Assembly: GCA_025963735.1 (NCBI GenBank)
Contig: JAOQAF010000167.1
Span: 1-33,303 of the forward strand
Direction of reading: 5' to 3'
Source of the DNA: Bacteroidota bacterium
GTDB lineage: Bacteria > Bacteroidota > Bacteroidia > B-17B0 > Aurantibacillaceae
DNA length: 33,303 nt
Shown piece by piece: positions 25,706 through 33,303 of the stretch. The notes beneath the pieces are model-generated. The model searched no databases, was not told the DNA's origin, and worked only from the letters and a program-made list of their open reading frames with translations. How positions within the stretch are numbered: position 1 is the first letter of the stretch; every line of letters begins with the position of its first letter. The position numbers were made by a program, and so were the translations under genes.

Positions 25706-26446
25706 ATGAGTCAAAAGGTCGCCATAAGTATTATTGTTCTGTTTTTTTTAACTGCTTGCCGCACGCATTATGCAAAACAAAATCAAAAGTTTGAACACTT
25801 CTCTTTAAAAGAAAAGAGCCTCCAAAAAGTTTCAGAAGATTCCGTTTCACGGTTTAAAAAAAAGGTAGAGATGGAAACAGCACGAGTAATTGGCCTGGCT
25901 TCCGGCGATTTGACAAAAGACGGAAACGAAACAACCCTTGGTAATTTTGTTTGTGATGCTTTAAAGTTTAATGCAGTATTACAATTTCCTGCCGAGCGTA
26001 TTGATGTGGTGATTGTGAACAGGGGCGGTTTACGCGCTAATATTGCCAAAGGCGAAATAAAAGTGCTGAGTATTTTCGAATTAATGCCTTTTGAAAATGA
26101 ACTGGTAATGGTAAAAATCACAGGAGAAAGCCTGACTAAATTTCTACCGATGGTTGTAGAAAAAAAGCATTCTTTTTTAGGATTAAAAATAAAGATGAAA
26201 GATAATGCCGTGGTTTCTGCCCTTGCGGGAGATTCAATTATTGATAAAGCAAGAATATATAATGTAGTAACGAGTGATTATCTTGCAAACGGAGGCGATA
26301 ATTTTTTCTTTTTGAAGGAAGGTAAAGGCATTCTTAATTCAAATTTAAAGATAAGGGATGCTATTATCGGATATTGTGAAAGTTTGATGCGCGACCATAA
26401 ATCAATAGACCCCTATACGGATGAAAGACTGGAAGTTTCAAAATAG
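25706..26446 (+). CDS. 5'-nucleotidase C-terminal domain lipoprotein
   Basis: This encodes 246 residues with a lipoprotein signal ending 'FFLTAC'. The rest is the substrate-binding C-terminal domain of the UshA-type 5'-nucleotidase family: 'ETTLGNFVCDALKF', 'VIVNRGGLRANIAKGEI', 'LMPFENELVMVKITG' and 'VVTSDYLANGGDNF'. It has no catalytic metal-binding half; that is encoded by the next gene, which overlaps it by 26 bp. The order (C-domain first) is reversed relative to the fused enzymes. Together they would form a two-part nucleotidase at the cell envelope. Confidence 0.9.
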   Translation: MSQKVAISIIVLFFLTACRTHYAKQNQKFEHFSLKEKSLQKVSEDSVSRFKKKVEMETARVIGLASGDLTKDGNETTLGNFVCDALKFNAVLQFPAERIDVVIVNRGGLRANIAKGEIKVLSIFELMPFENELVMVKITGESLTKFLPMVVEKKHSFLGLKIKMKDNAVVSALAGDSIIDKARIYNVVTSDYLANGGDNFFFLKEGKGILNSNLKIRDAIIGYCESLMRDHKSIDPYTDERLEVSK

Positions 26447-27362
26447 AAGAGATTTTTTAAAGTATTCGCTTGGTACAGCTGCTGTTTTAGGAGGGCTTGA
26501 TCTGTCTGCAAATAAATTAAATCTTATAACTAGAGGATTTAGCAGGTTAACCATTTTATATACCAACGATCAGCACAGCCGGATAGAGCCTTTCCCTTTA
26601 AATGATCCTAAGTTTGCTGGGGAGGGCGGTTTCTCCAAACGTGCTTCTTTAATAGAGAAGATAAGGCAGGAAGAAGAAAATGTTTTACTTCTGGATGCAG
26701 GGGATATTTTTCAGGGTACACCGTATTTTAATTATTTTTTTGGTGAGATTGAATATAAATTAATGAGTTTAATGAAGTACGATGCGGTTACTTTTGGAAA
26801 CCATGATTTTGACATGGGTGCTGAAAATATTTTAAAACAAATGCCGCATGCTTCTTTTGATTTTATTAATTGTAATTATGATTTAAAAGATTCGGCACTT
26901 TCAAATAATAAAAAAATAACTCCGTACAAAATATATAAGAGAGGTAATATTAAAATTGGAGTTTTAGGTGTAGGAATTGATCTCGAAAATCTGGTGGATA
27001 AAAAATTCATTCATGGAATAAATTATAATGATCCGGTTACAAACGCGAATAAATGGGCTGATATTTTAAAGCATGATGAAAAATGCGACTATATAATATG
27101 TTTATCACATCTTGGTTTTAAATATGATAACAATAAAATGTCGGACATTATTTTCGCTTCACAAACTAAAAACATAGATCTTATCATAGTAGGACATACG
27201 CATACTTTTATGGAGAATCCTGAGGTTTTAAAAAATAACGAAGGCTCTGAAGTGCATATTACACAAGTAGGCTGGGCCGGCATTTGGTTAGGCAAAATCG
27301 ACATTGACTTCTCTCCCTATAAGAAAAAAATATTGCAAAACAACTTGCATCACAAAATTTAA
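26421..27362 (+). CDS. 5'-nucleotidase metallophosphatase domain, Tat-exported
   Basis: This encodes 313 residues. The N-terminus 'NRRDFLKYSLGTAAVLGG' is a twin-arginine signal, so the protein is folded and metallated before export. The calcineurin-like metallophosphatase motifs are all present: 'YTNDQHSRIEPF', 'LLDAGDIFQGTP', 'GNHDFDMG', 'CLSHLGF' and 'VGHTHTF'. The protein ends after the catalytic domain. It overlaps the C-domain gene by 26 bp in another frame, consistent with tight co-expression of two subunits. Confidence 0.9.
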   Translation: MKDWKFQNRRDFLKYSLGTAAVLGGLDLSANKLNLITRGFSRLTILYTNDQHSRIEPFPLNDPKFAGEGGFSKRASLIEKIRQEEENVLLLDAGDIFQGTPYFNYFFGEIEYKLMSLMKYDAVTFGNHDFDMGAENILKQMPHASFDFINCNYDLKDSALSNNKKITPYKIYKRGNIKIGVLGVGIDLENLVDKKFIHGINYNDPVTNANKWADILKHDEKCDYIICLSHLGFKYDNNKMSDIIFASQTKNIDLIIVGHTHTFMENPEVLKNNEGSEVHITQVGWAGIWLGKIDIDFSPYKKKILQNNLHHKI

Positions 27363-27447
27363 CCTCCAAAAGAAGGTCAAAAGAAAAGATTTTAAACTTC
27401 CAAATTTTAAATGCAACTTTTGCGAAGTTTTTTTTTGTTTAATAATG

Positions 27448-27477
27448 TTGCAAACACAAATAATCGCATTATATTTA
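27448..27477 (+). promoter_or_regulatory. Promoter candidate for dnaA
   Basis: TTG (27448-27450), 19 nt, then TATATTTA (27470-27477) fits the -33/-7 layout with A as the final base. The leader to the dnaA ATG would be about 50 nt. Confidence 0.4.
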
Positions 27478-27534
27478 CAAACAGGTTCATGTTAATACAA
27501 TAAACACACACAATACTTTAATTTTTTAAAAACT

Positions 27535-28971
27535 ATGATGAAGGAAAAAACTGCTGAGCAAGTATGGAACGGTTGTCTCGAAATTGTAAAAGATAATGTT
27601 AGCCCTCAAAATTTTAAGACATGGTTTGAACCCATTAAAGCGATTAAGGTAAATAACAGTGTTTTAACTATACAAGTTCCGTCTCAGTTTTTTTATGAAT
27701 GGTTAGAAGAACATTACATCACATTAATTAAAAAAGTAATTAAAAAAGAATTAGGTACCGAAGGTCGTTTGGAATATAATATTATTATGGATAATGCTTC
27801 AGGTAAAACTGAAACACCTATTACGTTTAAATTACCTAACATTAATACTAATTTAAAGAACCCTTCTGTTTCAATGCCAATTGAAGTTGGAAGTTCAATA
27901 AAAAATCCTTTCGTAATTCCGGGTCTTAAAAAAGTTCAGGTTGAATCGCAATTAAATCCAAATTACAGTTTCGATAATTTTGTTGAAGGTGATTGTAACC
28001 GTTTGGCCAGAAGCGCAGGCTTTGCTGTGGCTCAAAAGCCGGGTGGAAATGCTTTTAACCCTTTATTATTATACGGAGGCGTTGGTTTGGGTAAAACGCA
28101 CTTAGCCCAGGCTATTGGTATTGAAGTAAAAAAGAACTATCCTAACAAAACAGTATTATACGTACAGTCAGAAAAATTCATCACTCAGTTTATTGAGGCG
28201 GTAAAAAATAATAATCACAATGATTTCATAAACTTCTATCAAATGATAGATGTATTGATTATTGATGATGTTCAGTATTTTGCAGGGAAAGATAAAACTC
28301 AAGACAGCTTTTTCCATATCTTCAATCACCTTCATCAGTTAGGAAAACAAATTATCCTTACGGCTGATCGTCCTCCGGTTGATATTCAGGGAATTGAACA
28401 ACGATTATTATCCCGTTTCAAATGGGGGCTTAGCGCCGATGTTCAAGCTCCTGGCCTTGAAACCCGTATCGCCATCCTTGAGAAAAAAGTTTATAACGAA
28501 GGAATTCAGTTACCTAAAGAAGTTATTGAATATTTGGCTTACAGTATTACCTCTAACGTTCGCGAACTTGAAGGCGCTTTAATTTCTTTACTGGCCCAAT
28601 CAAGCTTAAATAAAAAGACCATTACTTTAGAATTAGCTAAAGCCATGATCGATAAGTTTGTGAAGAGCACCGCGCGTGAAGTTTCTATTGATTATATCCA
28701 GAAAGTGGTTTGCGATTATTTTGATCTTGCAATAGATACAATGAAATCAAAAACCCGTAAACGCGAGGTTGTTCAGGCGCGCCAGATAGCGATGTATTTC
28801 GCCAAGAACATGACCAAATCATCATTGGCAACAATAGGCATGCATTGCGGTGGAAAAGATCACGCAACTGTTTTACACGCCTGTCGTACTGTAAATAATT
28901 TAATGGATACAGATAAACGTTTTAAAGCTTATATAGAAGAGCTTGAAAAGAAAATCAGCATCACTAATTAA
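27535..28971 (+). CDS. dnaA: Chromosomal replication initiator DnaA
   Basis: DnaA binds DnaA boxes and opens the origin. The protein has 478 residues. Domain I is at about 1-85 ('QVWNGCLEIVKDNVSPQNFKTWF'), a variable linker runs to about 140, the AAA+ domain has Walker A 'GGVGLGKTH' (181-189) and Walker B 'LIIDDVQYF' (241-249), and domain IV has the box-binding signature 'RQIAMYFAKNM' and 'GGKDHATVLHA'. Two ATGs stand in tandem (27535, 27538); either could be used. No cluster of TTATCCACA boxes is present on either side, so the origin is probably elsewhere. A strong terminator follows. Confidence 0.98.
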   Translation: MMKEKTAEQVWNGCLEIVKDNVSPQNFKTWFEPIKAIKVNNSVLTIQVPSQFFYEWLEEHYITLIKKVIKKELGTEGRLEYNIIMDNASGKTETPITFKLPNINTNLKNPSVSMPIEVGSSIKNPFVIPGLKKVQVESQLNPNYSFDNFVEGDCNRLARSAGFAVAQKPGGNAFNPLLLYGGVGLGKTHLAQAIGIEVKKNYPNKTVLYVQSEKFITQFIEAVKNNNHNDFINFYQMIDVLIIDDVQYFAGKDKTQDSFFHIFNHLHQLGKQIILTADRPPVDIQGIEQRLLSRFKWGLSADVQAPGLETRIAILEKKVYNEGIQLPKEVIEYLAYSITSNVRELEGALISLLAQSSLNKKTITLELAKAMIDKFVKSTAREVSIDYIQKVVCDYFDLAIDTMKSKTRKREVVQARQIAMYFAKNMTKSSLATIGMHCGGKDHATVLHACRTVNNLMDTDKRFKAYIEELEKKISITN

Positions 28972-28976
28972 AAAAT

Positions 28977-29004
28977 AAAACCCCGGAATAACCGGGGTTT
29001 TTTT
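28977..29004 (+). terminator. Intrinsic terminator of dnaA
   Basis: AAAACCCCGG (28977-28986), loop AATAA, CCGGGGTTTT (28992-29001) plus further T form a 10-bp GC-core stem with a T-run, 5 bp after the dnaA stop. Confidence 0.9.
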
Positions 29005-29144
29005 ATGCCCAAAAATTATTTAAAAAAATAATCATTCTTTCAATGATTATCGCGCCTGTACAATCCTTTCTTCTCCTTTGAATGCATTAATCTCTAAAGT
29101 GAAAATGAAGAAAGAGTTATGTTTTGTTTTGTGTAAAATTTTCT

Positions 29145-29175
29145 TTGTTTAAACCGAAATTCTCCTTTAGATTTA
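29145..29175 (+). promoter_or_regulatory. Promoter candidate for hydroxybutyryl-CoA dehydrogenase gene
   Basis: TTG (29145-29147), a 20-nt spacer and TAGATTTA (29168-29175) again give the -33/-7 arrangement with a terminal A, 19 bp before the ATG. Confidence 0.45.
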
Positions 29176-29194
29176 GTCTTTTAAATTTAACGCT

Positions 29195-30103
29195 ATGGAC
29201 AAGATTACAGTTATAGGAAGCGGAACAATGGGTAATGGTATTGCTCACACCTTCGCCCAGTTCGGATATAAGGTTAACCTGGTAGATATTAATGATGCTG
29301 CTTTGCAAAAAGCAATTGCTACCATTACCAAAAATCTGGACAGGCAGGTTCAAAAAGGTTCAATTACAGAGGAAGTAAAAAATACAACTCTTAAAAATAT
29401 CACAACGTTCACTGATTTGGCAAAAGGAGCGGCTGACGCCGACCTGGTAGTTGAAGCAGCCAGTGAAAATATTGATATCAAATTAAAAATATTCAGACAG
29501 CTGGATGAAATTTGCAATGCAAATACAATTCTGGCAAGCAATACTTCTTCCATATCCATTACACAAATTGCAGCGGTAACCAAACGGGCCGATAAAGTTA
29601 TCGGTATGCATTTTATGAACCCGGTTCCGGTGATGAAATTAATTGAAGTTATTCGCGGTTACAGCACATCTGACGAGGTGTGCGAACGAATAATGGATAC
29701 TTCAAAAAAATTAAATAAAGTTCCGGTAGAGGTTAATGACTATCCGGGTTTTGTGGCTAATAAAATTTTAATGCCAATGATCAATGAAGCCATCATTACT
29801 TTGTATGAAGGTGTGGCCGGTGTTGAAGAAATTGATACAGTAATGAAGCTTGGTATGGCCCATCCTATGGGACCTTTGCAGCTAGCTGATTTTATAGGTC
29901 TCGACGTTTGTTTAAATATTCTAAGGGTATTACAGGATGGTTTTGGTAATCCTAAATATGCGCCATGTCCTTTATTGGTTAACATGGTGGCAGCAGGAAG
30001 TCTGGGGGTTAAATCAGGTAAAGGTTTTTACGATTACAGTGGCGGATCCAAGGAGTTAGTGCTTGCCGAAAGATTTAAAAAAAAAGCAGCTCTTGAGGCT
30101 TAA
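29195..30103 (+). CDS. 3-hydroxybutyryl-CoA dehydrogenase
   Basis: The enzyme interconverts acetoacetyl-CoA and 3-hydroxybutyryl-CoA with NAD(P). It has 302 residues, slightly longer than the usual 280-290. 'VIGSGTMGNGIAHTFAQFGY' binds the nucleotide. 'GMHFMNPVPVMKLIEVI' carries the catalytic His, and 'PGFVANKILMPMINEAI' and 'LGMAHPMGPLQLADFIGLD' belong to the C-terminal helical domain. No other fatty-acid or butyrate gene lies nearby, so its pathway (beta-oxidation, butyrate or polyhydroxybutyrate) is not shown by context. Confidence 0.93.
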   Translation: MDKITVIGSGTMGNGIAHTFAQFGYKVNLVDINDAALQKAIATITKNLDRQVQKGSITEEVKNTTLKNITTFTDLAKGAADADLVVEAASENIDIKLKIFRQLDEICNANTILASNTSSISITQIAAVTKRADKVIGMHFMNPVPVMKLIEVIRGYSTSDEVCERIMDTSKKLNKVPVEVNDYPGFVANKILMPMINEAIITLYEGVAGVEEIDTVMKLGMAHPMGPLQLADFIGLDVCLNILRVLQDGFGNPKYAPCPLLVNMVAAGSLGVKSGKGFYDYSGGSKELVLAERFKKKAALEA

Positions 30104-30111
30104 AATAAAAA

Positions 30112-30540
30112 GTGATTCCTCCTTATAGAAATATATTAACGATCGAGTTTCCTAATATTCCAAGCGCTGGTGTATATTACTTTAACACGCACAGTGGTTT
30201 AAGATACGAGGTTCGCTTTGGAAGACTGCAGGATAATATTTTACATGCCAATATTGTTTTTGGTGTTGTTAACGATGAGTTTGAAGGTGAAGAATATGTT
30301 ACTACCAACCGCGGTGAAGTTTACCAGGTGATGAATACAATTGTTGAAATTGTAAAAAATTACATGAAAGAACATCCGAAAGTAAATGTATATGAGTTCA
30401 ATGCTGTTGGCAGAGACGGTGAAGATGAAAGCGCGGAGAATGCAAGAATGGTTTTGTATAAAAGATTTTTACCCAAGATTTTCGAACAAGGCTGGAAATT
30501 TAAAATAGAAGGAAATTTCGCTTTAGTTACCCGTTTATAA
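30112..30540 (+). CDS. Conserved-looking protein of unknown function
   Basis: This encodes 142 residues from a GTG 8 bp after the preceding stop. The product is soluble with an alternating beta then helical pattern: beta strands in the first half ('ILTIEFPNIP', 'LRYEVRFGRLQ', 'ANIVFGVVND'), a long helix ('VYQVMNTIVEIVKNYMKEH') and 'VYEFNAVGRDGEDES', 'RMVLYKRFLPKIFEQGWKFK'. The order strand, R-D, small cluster, R-x-x-L-Y-x-R resembles small phage-type proteins, but I cannot name the family. It is likely co-transcribed with the dehydrogenase and overlaps the convergent decarboxylase gene by 6 bp. Confidence 0.7.
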   Translation: MIPPYRNILTIEFPNIPSAGVYYFNTHSGLRYEVRFGRLQDNILHANIVFGVVNDEFEGEEYVTTNRGEVYQVMNTIVEIVKNYMKEHPKVNVYEFNAVGRDGEDESAENARMVLYKRFLPKIFEQGWKFKIEGNFALVTRL

Positions 30541-31524
30541 TCCAAGCCAGGCTTTTGCGCTTAAGCCCATAATTTTTTCTTTTTCTTTTTCAGAAATGGG
30601 AGCGGTGCGAACCAGTTCTCCCGGCACAGATTCTCCCAAAGGAAAGGGATAATCGCTTCCCTGCATTACTTTATCTGCGCCAACAAGATCTATAACATAT
30701 TGCAGCATCTTGTGATCGCACACATGACTGTCAACCCAAAATTTTCCGAGATAATCTTTAGGATTGTTTTTATTATCAATCGCTACAAGGTCTGGTCTGC
30801 AATCCCATCCATGTTCAATGCGGCTGATAGTTGGTAAAAATGATCCTCCGCCATGAGCGAAACACACTTTTAGTTTTTTATATTTTTCAAACACTCCGCC
30901 GAATATCATGCTGCATATAGCACGACTAATCTCTGCTGGCATTCCAACCAACCATGGCAACCAGTATTTTGTCATATGTTCCTGACCCATCATTTGCCAG
31001 GGATGTACAAGTATGGTGGCATTTAATTGTTCGCAAGCAGCGAAGAATTCGTCAAACTGCGGTTCATGCAGATTAAGGTCGTTAATGTTACTTCCAATCT
31101 GAACGCCTTTAAACCCATTGTTCATGCAGCGCTCCAGTTCTTTTACCGACAGTTGTGTATCCTGCATTGGTAATGTAGCAAGACCAATAAATTTGGCGGG
31201 ATGATTGTTCACCGTTTTAGCAATGTCATCATTTAAAAAGCGACTTACTTCCAAACAATCATTTGGTTTGGCCCAATAACTAAACATTACAGGAATGGTG
31301 CAGATCACCTGCATGTCGGCCTTATGAGCTGCCATTTCTTTAATACGGAGTTCAGCATCCCAGCAATTGGCTACAATTTCTCTGAAACGTTTATTACCCT
31401 GCATCATCCAGGCCTTGCCTTTCTCATGGTGATCCAATTGAATAAAATCACCATAGCCGAATTTTTTTGAAAAATCGGGTATGTGTTCAGGAATGATATG
31501 GGTATGTGTGTCTATTGTAAACAT
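30535..31524 (-). CDS. 2-amino-3-carboxymuconate-6-semialdehyde decarboxylase (ACMSD)
   Basis: This amidohydrolase-fold enzyme removes CO2 from the kynurenine-pathway intermediate ACMS. The start at 31524 ('MFTIDTHTHIIPEHIPDF') matches ACMSD; the ORF-track start adds 34 unrelated residues. The 329-residue length is typical. Zinc ligands are expected in the H-x-H of 'THTHI', 'LVHPWQM' and 'GSDYPFPLGE'. 'VPVMFSYWAKP'-like 'IPVMFSYWAKPND', 'KYWLPWLVGMPAE', 'FGGVFEKYKKLKVCFAHGGG' are shared with animal and bacterial ACMSD. No other tryptophan-catabolism gene is in the window. Confidence 0.92.
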   Translation of the reverse strand: MFTIDTHTHIIPEHIPDFSKKFGYGDFIQLDHHEKGKAWMMQGNKRFREIVANCWDAELRIKEMAAHKADMQVICTIPVMFSYWAKPNDCLEVSRFLNDDIAKTVNNHPAKFIGLATLPMQDTQLSVKELERCMNNGFKGVQIGSNINDLNLHEPQFDEFFAACEQLNATILVHPWQMMGQEHMTKYWLPWLVGMPAEISRAICSMIFGGVFEKYKKLKVCFAHGGGSFLPTISRIEHGWDCRPDLVAIDNKNNPKDYLGKFWVDSHVCDHKMLQYVIDLVGADKVMQGSDYPFPLGESVPGELVRTAPISEKEKEKIMGLSAKAWLGL

Positions 31525-31580
31525 CTTATATTTAGAAGGAGATTTAAGTTTAAAGAACTGTATTACTAAACTAAATAAAA

Positions 31581-32798
31581 CTATTTTTTGCGCGCGTAAA
31601 TGATTACGTCTTTTTTTGTTCCCCAATGGTATCCTAAATGAAACGGGAGCTTTTCAACCTTTGCACTGTCTCTCTTAAAAGCCTCCTGTAAAGGCTTCTG
31701 TAAACTCAAGTACGGGAAATCACTCACCGGTTTTGTATATTGTCCGTAAAGTTTAACATCAAAATCTTTTCCTTCTTCAAAATATTTAAATGGTATTCCG
31801 GTATCGTCCTGAATAACAGCCACTGAGTTTTTAAGAATTAATTTTCGCATGTTACTCATGAAATTAGCGTGCAATAAATAAGAAGCGCTTTTGATATATG
31901 TAATACAATGGGTAGCATTTTTATTAATGTATTTGTAAAATATGGTTGTATCATTAAATTGTTTATCGCTTACATCGTATTTAAAATAGTAAACCGATTT
32001 CTGCTTGCCTTCCTGTAAAAAATCTACCCGTACTCCAAAAGGTTTATGATCATTGTCTTTAAAGTCATAGTTTACTTCGCTGATGCTGTCTTGTTTATAG
32101 CGGATAAGGTATTTTACATCTAAAATATCGTTACCTGATTTTTTAATAAAAAAAGCAAGCACAGGTAATAAGCCGTTTACTTTTTGAGATTGAAAATCAT
32201 TGAGCATCTTTTTTGTAATGAAATAACTTTTATCAAAAATATCTCCCAATGATTTTTTAAAATCGGTGGCATACTCCAGGGCTTCTCCGGCTTTAAATTT
32301 TTGCAGGTCAGGTAATTTACCCACCGGTTCAAGGCCAAGCATTACATATTTATCAGCTTGCGGAAAGAAAGCATGGGCAGTTAGGTAATCAGGACCACTG
32401 AACGGATAAAAAACCATTTTAGCTTCAGCGTTAGATTTTTCAAATTCTTTTCGTCCCCATTTCTGCATCGATACTAATCTTTTTCGTTCAAGTCGTTTCC
32501 AGCTGCTGTCAATAAATTTGGTGTGTTGTGCCCAGGCAAGTGTGTCAAACAAATAATTTAAATCGCCTGCTTTCCCTTTTTCTCCGCATAACACAGCGGT
32601 TATATTGTTAAAACGGTTGTTTGTATTAACGTTGACGTTTATATTTTCAGACGTTGCAGAGGTGCTGTCATTTTTAAGCGTTAAAGAAGCAGTGTCCGCA
32701 CTTTTTTTCGGTTCTTCTTTTTTGTTTTCCGATACAGAAGAATTACAACCAAAGGCAAAACTAACGCAGAAAATTAATAATAGAATTTTTTTAATCAT
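31581..32798 (-). CDS. Unknown lipoprotein
   Basis: This encodes 405 residues with a lipoprotein signal peptide ending 'SFAFGC' (Cys18), then a Ser/Thr/Asn-rich low-complexity linker (about 20-60, 'NINVNVNTNNRFNN') and a globular part without membrane segments. Within it 'FYPFSGPDYLTAHAFFPQA' and 'KKMLNDFQSQKVNGLLPVLAFF' stand out and look conserved. I do not recognise the family. It has a well-formed promoter candidate immediately before its ATG and is 56 bp upstream of the ACMSD gene on the same strand. Confidence 0.75.
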   Translation of the reverse strand: MIKKILLLIFCVSFAFGCNSSVSENKKEEPKKSADTASLTLKNDSTSATSENINVNVNTNNRFNNITAVLCGEKGKAGDLNYLFDTLAWAQHTKFIDSSWKRLERKRLVSMQKWGRKEFEKSNAEAKMVFYPFSGPDYLTAHAFFPQADKYVMLGLEPVGKLPDLQKFKAGEALEYATDFKKSLGDIFDKSYFITKKMLNDFQSQKVNGLLPVLAFFIKKSGNDILDVKYLIRYKQDSISEVNYDFKDNDHKPFGVRVDFLQEGKQKSVYYFKYDVSDKQFNDTTIFYKYINKNATHCITYIKSASYLLHANFMSNMRKLILKNSVAVIQDDTGIPFKYFEEGKDFDVKLYGQYTKPVSDFPYLSLQKPLQEAFKRDSAKVEKLPFHLGYHWGTKKDVIIYARKK

Positions 32799-32802
32799 GG
32801 CT

Positions 32803-32831
32803 CAAAAGTAGCGATTTTAGGGTGATTTCAA
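32803..32831 (-). promoter_or_regulatory. Promoter of the lipoprotein gene, nearly leaderless
   Basis: On the minus strand, TTG (32831-32829), 18 nt, then TACTTTTG (32810-32803) matches the Bacteroidota consensus TAnnTTTG exactly. The ATG begins only 4 bp further on, so transcription would start at or next to the start codon. Confidence 0.5.
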
Positions 32832-32861
32832 AATAACATTGCTGGATAGCGTGAAGTTTGC

Positions 32862-32877
32862 AACTCATTAATGAGTT
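32862..32877. repeat. Perfect 16-bp palindrome
   Basis: AACTCATTAATGAGTT is fully self-complementary. It lies 64 bp upstream of the lipoprotein ATG and about 30 bp upstream of its -33 element, a fitting place for a dimeric regulator. Confidence 0.55.
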
Positions 32878-33027
32878 ACCACAGATTTAAGTATTAAAAA
32901 CCAAAAACTAATCACTTAACACTAAAAACTAATAAGTTGCCACAGATTCCGCTGACTACACAGATTTATGTATTACAACTAGTCACTGAAAGCAAATCAC
33001 TTAACACTAATCACTAATAAGTAACCG
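32874..33027. repeat. Imperfect tandem repeat (about 85-bp period)
   Basis: A 32-bp block beginning AATCACTTAACACTAA occurs at 32910-32941 and 32995-33026, about 85 bp apart and differing at five positions. A second word, CACAGATTT followed by A/G-T-ATTA, also recurs before each copy. The 229-bp gap between the lipoprotein and the MerR-like gene has no other gene. Confidence 0.65.
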
Positions 33028-33303
33028 TTAAAGATTGTTTTTAAGATCGATCAACTTTGCTTTTATATTCTGTAGTTTATGAATCACTTCATTATTATTT
33101 TCAGGATTAGCTGCAGGAGCGCTGCCATTTTTCAATTGTTCCCTGGCGCCCTGAATAGTATAGCCTTTTTGTTTGACAAGCTCAACAATCCTGGCAATAT
33201 TATCGATGTCTTTTTGAGTAAAGGTCCGGTTACCTTTTTTATTTTTATGAGGTTTTAAAAGATCAAATTCTTTTTCCCAAAAACGCAATGTGCTCGCGTT
33301 TAG
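33028..33303 (-). CDS. MerR-family regulator, N-terminus cut by window edge
   Basis: The frame is open to the right edge, so the ORF-track start (TTG at 33288) is not the true start. The visible 91 residues start within the winged-helix: 'LRFWEKEFDLLKPHKNKKGNRTFTQKDIDNI' is the MerR DNA-binding pattern with the second helix and wing. A Pro/Asn linker ('APAANPENNNE') and a short coiled coil follow. It has no metal- or drug-binding C-terminal domain. Its target genes are not shown. Confidence 0.85.
   Translation of the reverse strand, partial: LNASTLRFWEKEFDLLKPHKNKKGNRTFTQKDIDNIARIVELVKQKGYTIQGAREQLKNGSAPAANPENNNEVIHKLQNIKAKLIDLKNNL

Noticed and set aside
25706-27362. 5'-nucleotidase as a frameshifted pseudogene
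   Set aside because: Each half has its own export signal and start, and the domains are in reverse order, so it is not one broken gene.
27363-29194. Replication origin next to dnaA
   Set aside because: No cluster of TTATCCACA-like boxes on either side of dnaA; single near-matches elsewhere (frr, glmM) are inside coding sequence.

Overview
The window is AT-rich chromosomal DNA of a member of the Bacteroidota; the genus cannot be told from the sequence. This rests on several traits: a PorE-like TPR/PD40/OmpA envelope protein and a related PD40 protein ending in a SPOR-like domain, a two-gene split 5'-nucleotidase, lipoproteins and signal peptides of the usual Bacteroidota look, and promoter-like TTG-N18..20-TAnnTTT(G/A) pairs upstream of several genes. 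No rRNA, tRNA, CRISPR array or prophage was seen.

Layout. (1) About 1-5000 looks accessory: a left-truncated DUF2130 gene, a small ORF overlapping an IS1380-family transposase, then a set of very small genes (one a DUF2158 protein) and a small gene broken by a one-base frameshift, closed by two strong hairpin terminators. (2) 5159-8952 (+): ribF, a secreted leucine-rich-repeat protein and the PD40/SPOR-like protein. (3) 9293-12601 (-): frr, a cysteine desulfurase and glmM. (4) 12755-15129 (+): a TM2-domain protein overlapping asparagine synthetase. (5) 15119-20607 (-): a tight four-gene run of CPBP membrane protease, M61 peptidase, PorE-like protein and outer-membrane barrel. (6) 20702-21652 (+): a di-haem peroxidase lipoprotein. 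(7) 21653-25663 (-): a thioesterase followed by nucleotide-sugar genes (DegT aminotransferase, UDP-glucose dehydrogenase, UDP-xylose synthase). (8) 25706-27362 (+): a 5'-nucleotidase split into C-domain lipoprotein and Tat-exported N-domain. (9) 27535-30540 (+): dnaA, 3-hydroxybutyryl-CoA dehydrogenase and a small unknown protein. (10) 30535-33303 (-): an ACMSD-type decarboxylase, an unknown lipoprotein, a repeat-bearing gap and a right-truncated MerR-like regulator.

How it fits together. The core genes serve cofactor synthesis (ribF), translation (frr), sulfur transfer (nifS-like), cell-wall precursors (glmM), replication initiation (dnaA) and surface polysaccharide precursors (UDP-glucose to UDP-glucuronate to UDP-xylose, plus an amino-sugar aminotransferase). 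The envelope run on the minus strand groups two proteases with OmpA-like and barrel proteins. Packing is tight, with several convergent or tandem genes overlapping by a few bases. The least explained part is the accessory left end, where small proteins with a possibly shared SH3-like pattern sit beside an insertion sequence that has an unusual overlapping upstream ORF.
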